A stretch of DNA of 64,000 nucleotides from Seriola aureovittata (lineage: Eukaryota > Chordata > Actinopteri > Carangiformes > Carangidae): the NCBI RefSeq assembly GCF_021018895.1, contig NC_079372.1, positions 22,433,737 through 22,497,736 on the forward strand, read 5' to 3'. Positions 61,985 to 64,000 of this stretch are shown here, one piece after another (positions within the stretch are counted from its first letter, which is position 1; each line of letters opens with the position of its first letter). The notes below the pieces were generated by a model that saw only the letters and a program-made list of their open reading frames with translations, had not been told where the DNA came from and made no database searches. Made by a program: the position numbers and the translations under genes.

Positions 61985-63384
61985 CTGCGTGTGATGGGGC
62001 TCAACAGCAATGATAGGACCATCAGGAGCAGCTACAGGCTGCTGGGGGCCCTGTCCCTGCTTCAGCTGGTCATCACTGTGTGTCTCCAGCTCAACAACTT
62101 CAGACAGAGACAAAGAGCCAGGCAGGAGTGGAAGCTGTACAGGAACCTCAGGTACAGGACCAGGACCGGACCCACTTACACTCCATCTGGTCAGGGCAGA
62201 ATTTTAGATTACAAAAACATGTCCTTTTCTACAGTAAATATTTCAGTGTTGACATGAACAGTGTTTTGTCAGTATTTTAAACCGCAGATGATAAAGGTAA
62301 AACTTGCGACAACATACTATCACTATAAATCATAATTTTCCAGATGTAAGGGAACATGTTTGTTTGGTATAAGCACCAGCAAAAATCACATCATTTTTAT
62401 ATTTTTGCTGCCCTAACTTGAACAGACTTGTCAACAGTTAATTTGAAGTCTTTTGGGCAGGTCATTTATTGTGGTTTGCCAGCACTCAGCAGGTGAACCA
62501 TACAGGAAATCCTGGATGCTGATCTAGAAACAGCCAGGCCACTGCGAGAACTACTGGATTATTTGTAATTGAAGCATAGTAGTAAAAGACCTACGTGACA
62601 TGACATGAGTTTAATGCTGAACTCTTTGAACTGTCTGTCTGCAGTCCTCAGCGCACACAGAGCTCGAGCCCCAAAGCTGCTCGCTGTATCCTCTGTCTGG
62701 AGGAGAGGAGACACTCTACCTCCACCCCCTGTGGACACCTCTTCTGCTGGGAGTGCATCACAGAGTGGTGCAACACGAAGGTCAGGCTTATGTTATGACT
62801 TGCTCAGGTATAGTGTGTTTACTGGCTGTGTACATCTACTAATTATTCCCCAAAACCAGTTTGCAACACAGACTTTTTAAGATTACAGCTTTTGAGGCAT
62901 TATTTCCCAGCAGACACATTTCTTGATGCTGAAGCCCAGTATCACCTCCTTTAGCCAAGTCATCCCCTGCGCAGGTTATAACAGCAATTGTATTATATGT
63001 ATTCTTACTTACTCACATCAGATCCCAGTGTCAGTGTTTACTGATCACACCTACAGCCATATTGGAGCTGACTTCAAACCCATTAACTCCCTCTAAAACC
63101 TCAGTATTGTTTGAAAAAAACCTCAATAACTATGTGTTATTGAGGTTGTTCACTAACTATTACTGAGCCTCTGAAGCAGATAGAAACGTGAAATTAAAAC
63201 CATTTGAGAGCTTAAACCTTTGACTTTGATTGTAAATCATTGACTTTCCCCCAACATTCTCAGTTCAGTTCTTTCTTTTTTTTTTAAACATGTATTTGTG
63301 TGATACTTCTCACAGGCTGAGTGCCCCCTGTGTCGGGAGAAGTTCCAGCCTCACAGACTGGTGTACCTGAGGAACTACAGCTAG
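59467..63384 (+). CDS. pex10: Peroxisome biogenesis factor 10 (RING E3 ubiquitin ligase), six coding exons
   Basis: Exons join as 59467-59578, 60239-60319, 60419-60831, 61985-62151, 62645-62780 and 63316-63384, giving 325 residues, against about 326 in the human protein. Seen: an N-terminal block with QKDEYY at residues 17-21 region, the conserved [17 protein letters not shown] at 65-81, several hydrophobic helices (about 93-113, 163-193, 219-239), the basic FRQRQRAR at 241-248, and a C3HC4 RING with C272, C275, C287, H289, C292, C295, C306 and C309. Known of the family: PEX10 sits in the peroxisomal membrane with PEX2 and PEX12, forming the ligase and retrotranslocation channel that ubiquitinates and recycles the import receptor PEX5; human loss causes Zellweger-spectrum disease. 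No frameshift or missing zinc ligand is seen, so the gene looks intact. The start has A at -3 and gives the expected N-terminus. Its promoter appears shared with a minus-strand exon 139 bp away. Confidence 0.97.
59579..60238 (+). other. pex10: pex10 intron 1 (660 bp)
   Basis: Donor GTAAGT and acceptor TTTCCTGCAG with a T-rich tract immediately upstream. No repeat or other gene is apparent inside. The 5' third contains several 'agctagc/ttagc' words but nothing I can assign. Confidence 0.9.
60239..60319 (+). CDS. pex10: pex10 coding exon 2
   Basis: Encodes Gly38 (completed) to Ser64 plus one base. The product [17 protein letters not shown], then a short YYGLTTFS block, is highly conserved in the family. 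Acceptor TTTCCTGCAG, donor GTAGTT (weaker than consensus). Phase 1 in, phase 1 out, 81 bp, so skipping would keep frame but delete a conserved block. Confidence 0.95.
60419..60831 (+). CDS. pex10: pex10 coding exon 3
   Basis: Encodes Ala65 (completed) to Tyr202, the membrane-embedded middle of the protein. The intron before it is only 99 bp, with acceptor CTTCTCTCCAG. It ends GGTATCACCTAT and uses donor GTGGGT in phase 0, which makes ITY join LRV of exon 4 exactly as in mammals. A short GC-rich imperfect duplication (GGCGGCAGGCGGCGGCAG, about 60608-60627) encodes the RRRQAAAG linker at 128-135, the least conserved part of the protein. Confidence 0.95.
60832..61984 (+). other. pex10: pex10 intron 3 (1153 bp) ending in a GT microsatellite
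   Basis: Donor GTGGGT. The last 84 bases are 41 GT units (61901-61982) plus AG. There is no pyrimidine tract between repeat and acceptor. The nearest plausible branch site is around TTCTAAAAT just before the repeat (about 61892-61900), roughly 85-90 bases from the acceptor. A consensus-like but apparently unused acceptor (CCGCTCTCACAG) ends at 61818. Confidence 0.85.
61901..61982 (+). repeat. (GT)41 microsatellite abutting the pex10 exon 4 splice acceptor
   Basis: 82 bases of uninterrupted GT, directly followed by AG and then exon 4. Because GT repeats contain no AG dinucleotide, the whole repeat is an AG-free zone between a distant branch site and the real acceptor. Confidence 0.97.
61985..62151 (+). 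CDS. pex10: pex10 coding exon 4
   Basis: Encodes Leu203 to the first two bases of Ser258. It carries the last hydrophobic helix ([20 protein letters not shown]) and the basic [11 protein letters not shown] block. The donor is GTACAG at 62152, phase 2; it makes RNL join SPQR of exon 5 in the frame that reads the RING. Another GT at 62190 (GTCAGG) would add 38 bases and shift frame out of the RING, so it is not the productive site. Confidence 0.94.
62152..62644 (+). other. pex10: pex10 intron 4 (493 bp)
   Basis: Donor GTACAG, acceptor CTGTCTGTCTGCAG. No repeat or other gene recognised. Confidence 0.9.
62645..62780 (+). CDS. pex10: pex10 coding exon 5 (first six RING zinc ligands)
   Basis: Encodes Ser258 to Lys303. 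Contains C272-x2-C275, C287-G-H289, C292-x2-C295, followed by W299-C300. The spacing is that of a C3HC4 RING and the context [10 protein letters not shown] is diagnostic of PEX10. Donor GTCAGG, phase 0. Confidence 0.96.
62781..63315 (+). other. pex10: pex10 intron 5 (535 bp)
   Basis: Donor GTCAGG, acceptor ACTTCTCACAG. It contains a short T run (about 63275-63285). Nothing else recognised. Confidence 0.9.
63316..63384 (+). CDS. pex10: pex10 coding exon 6 (end of RING, C-terminus)
   Basis: Encodes Ala304 to Ser325 and the TAG stop at 63382-63384. It provides the last RING pair C306-P-L-C309 followed by REKF and ends VYLRNYS, matching the usual LIYLRHYR-type C-terminus of the family. Confidence 0.96.
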   Translation, partial: AECPLCREKFQPHRLVYLRNYS

Positions 63385-63628
63385 ATCTACAGAGCTGGAT
63401 ACTAAACACATACAAACACATACTGCTGGAGGACTGTACTGCTTTGTAACACCTGTGCTGGCAGGCTGCCCCTCAGGAACATGTGAAAACAAACACAGTG
63501 TTTACTTGAGACGACGTCTTGTAGCTTCTTCAGCTTCATGTTTCTTTTTGTTAATTGATTAGATAAACGTTGATTGAGAATTTAATTTCGGCTTGTATCA
63601 GTCGAATTGTGTAAATATCACTAATATT

Positions 63629-63634
63629 TTTATT
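63629..63634 (-). terminator. Possible minus-strand poly(A) signal
   Basis: AATAAA on the minus strand, 217 bases past the TGA of the candidate convergent exon. If used, that transcript would overlap the 3' UTR of pex10. Confidence 0.35.
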
Positions 63635-63653
63635 TAAAACTTGAACAGATGTT

Positions 63654-63659
63654 AATAAA
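63654..63659 (+). terminator. pex10: pex10 poly(A) signal AATAAA
   Basis: Canonical AATAAA 270 bases after the stop codon, the first on the plus strand after the gene. It predicts a 3' UTR of about 290 bases ending near 63675-63680. Confidence 0.75.
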
Positions 63660-63850
63660 ATGCAGGGATGTATTAATACTTGTCTGGTTTCTGTTTTAGG
63701 TTGTTTTAAAATTGAAAATGAACATGGACAGATTTCAGATGTAATTATCCTACAGTATTTTAACATTTACAGATTAATGTTGTTTGTGATGATTAACTGC
63801 CCGAGTCTGACTCCGTTGTATGATGGAAGATTAACACTAAGTTAAATAGA

Positions 63851-64000
63851 TCAAGGCGTCTGCATAGGCAGGACATCAGAGCAGTTGATCTCTCTCAGCA
63901 TACTGTACAGGTCCAAACCTGAAAAGGACTGAGCTGGACATCGAGACAGGGTTATCATGTTTAGCTCTTCTACGGCCCCAGGCTCCAAATATCTCTGGAG
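63851..64000 (-). CDS. Candidate 3'-terminal coding exon of a convergent gene, cut by the window edge
   Basis: Minus strand from the window edge: 49 open codons end at TGA (63853-63851). The peptide contains LEPGAVEELNMI, SGLDLYSMLREI and ends DVLPMQTP. It has the composition of real coding sequence, but I do not recognise the family. A frame of this length stays open by chance roughly one time in ten, so support is modest. In mammals the gene convergent with PEX10 is RER1; this peptide does not resemble the RER1 C-terminus as I know it. An acceptor-like CTCCAG lies at the very edge. Confidence 0.35.
   Translation of the reverse strand, partial: LQRYLEPGAVEELNMITLSRCPAQSFSGLDLYSMLREINCSDVLPMQTP

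Larger units (their letters stand above)
63385..63850. other. pex10 3' UTR and convergent intergenic space
   Basis: The plus-strand 3' UTR runs to about 63675. The rest separates pex10 from the candidate minus-strand terminal exon. Confidence 0.6.

Noticed and set aside
62605..62880. Alternative plus-strand frame over pex10 exon 5
   Set aside because: Shifted by one relative to the RING frame; it would arise only from the unproductive donor at 62190.

Overview
The window reads as nuclear DNA of a ray-finned fish, probably a spiny-rayed (percomorph-like) teleost. The evidence is one complete intron-containing vertebrate gene, very many long dinucleotide and tetranucleotide microsatellites, and several interspersed repeats whose consensus I recognise from teleost genomes. 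Nothing bacterial is present: no operons, no CRISPR arrays, no rRNA or tRNA genes. The species is not determinable from the sequence alone.

The one gene that can be named with confidence is pex10 (plus strand, coding 59467-63384, six coding exons, 325 residues). It encodes the RING-finger peroxisomal ubiquitin ligase subunit. All five introns can be placed by GT/AG signals and by unbroken frame, and the product matches the vertebrate family end to end, including the C3HC4 RING split over the last two exons. Intron 3 is unusual: it ends in 41 uninterrupted GT units followed directly by the AG of the acceptor, with no polypyrimidine tract.

Upstream of pex10, on the minus strand, I see three candidate short coding exons of one or more unidentified genes: 59252-59327 (139 bp from the pex10 start, a divergent-promoter layout), 43089-43244 and 18065-18089. 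Each has an ATG or open frame followed by a good splice donor, and all three donors can be read in phase 1. The simplest reading is a large minus-strand gene with alternative 5' ends whose body lies to the left of this window. In mammals PLCH2 lies head-to-head with PEX10, so plch2 is the first candidate, but no phospholipase domain is visible here and the identity is inference. At the right edge, an open minus-strand frame (63851-64000) ending in TGA may be the last coding exon of a convergent neighbour, with a poly(A) signal that would make its 3' end overlap that of pex10.

The remaining 0-59 kb is probably intronic and intergenic. It holds microsatellites ((AC)n, (GATA)n, (CT)n, (GTT)n, poly-G, poly-T), 3' ends of non-LTR retrotransposons, a family of short elements with 39-bp terminal inverted repeats, a 130-bp foldback element, and several families present two to four times in both orientations. 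Apart from the pex10 exons and the three candidate minus-strand exons, the open frames above 60 codons look like microsatellite translations, chance frames in AT-rich DNA or transposon remnants.
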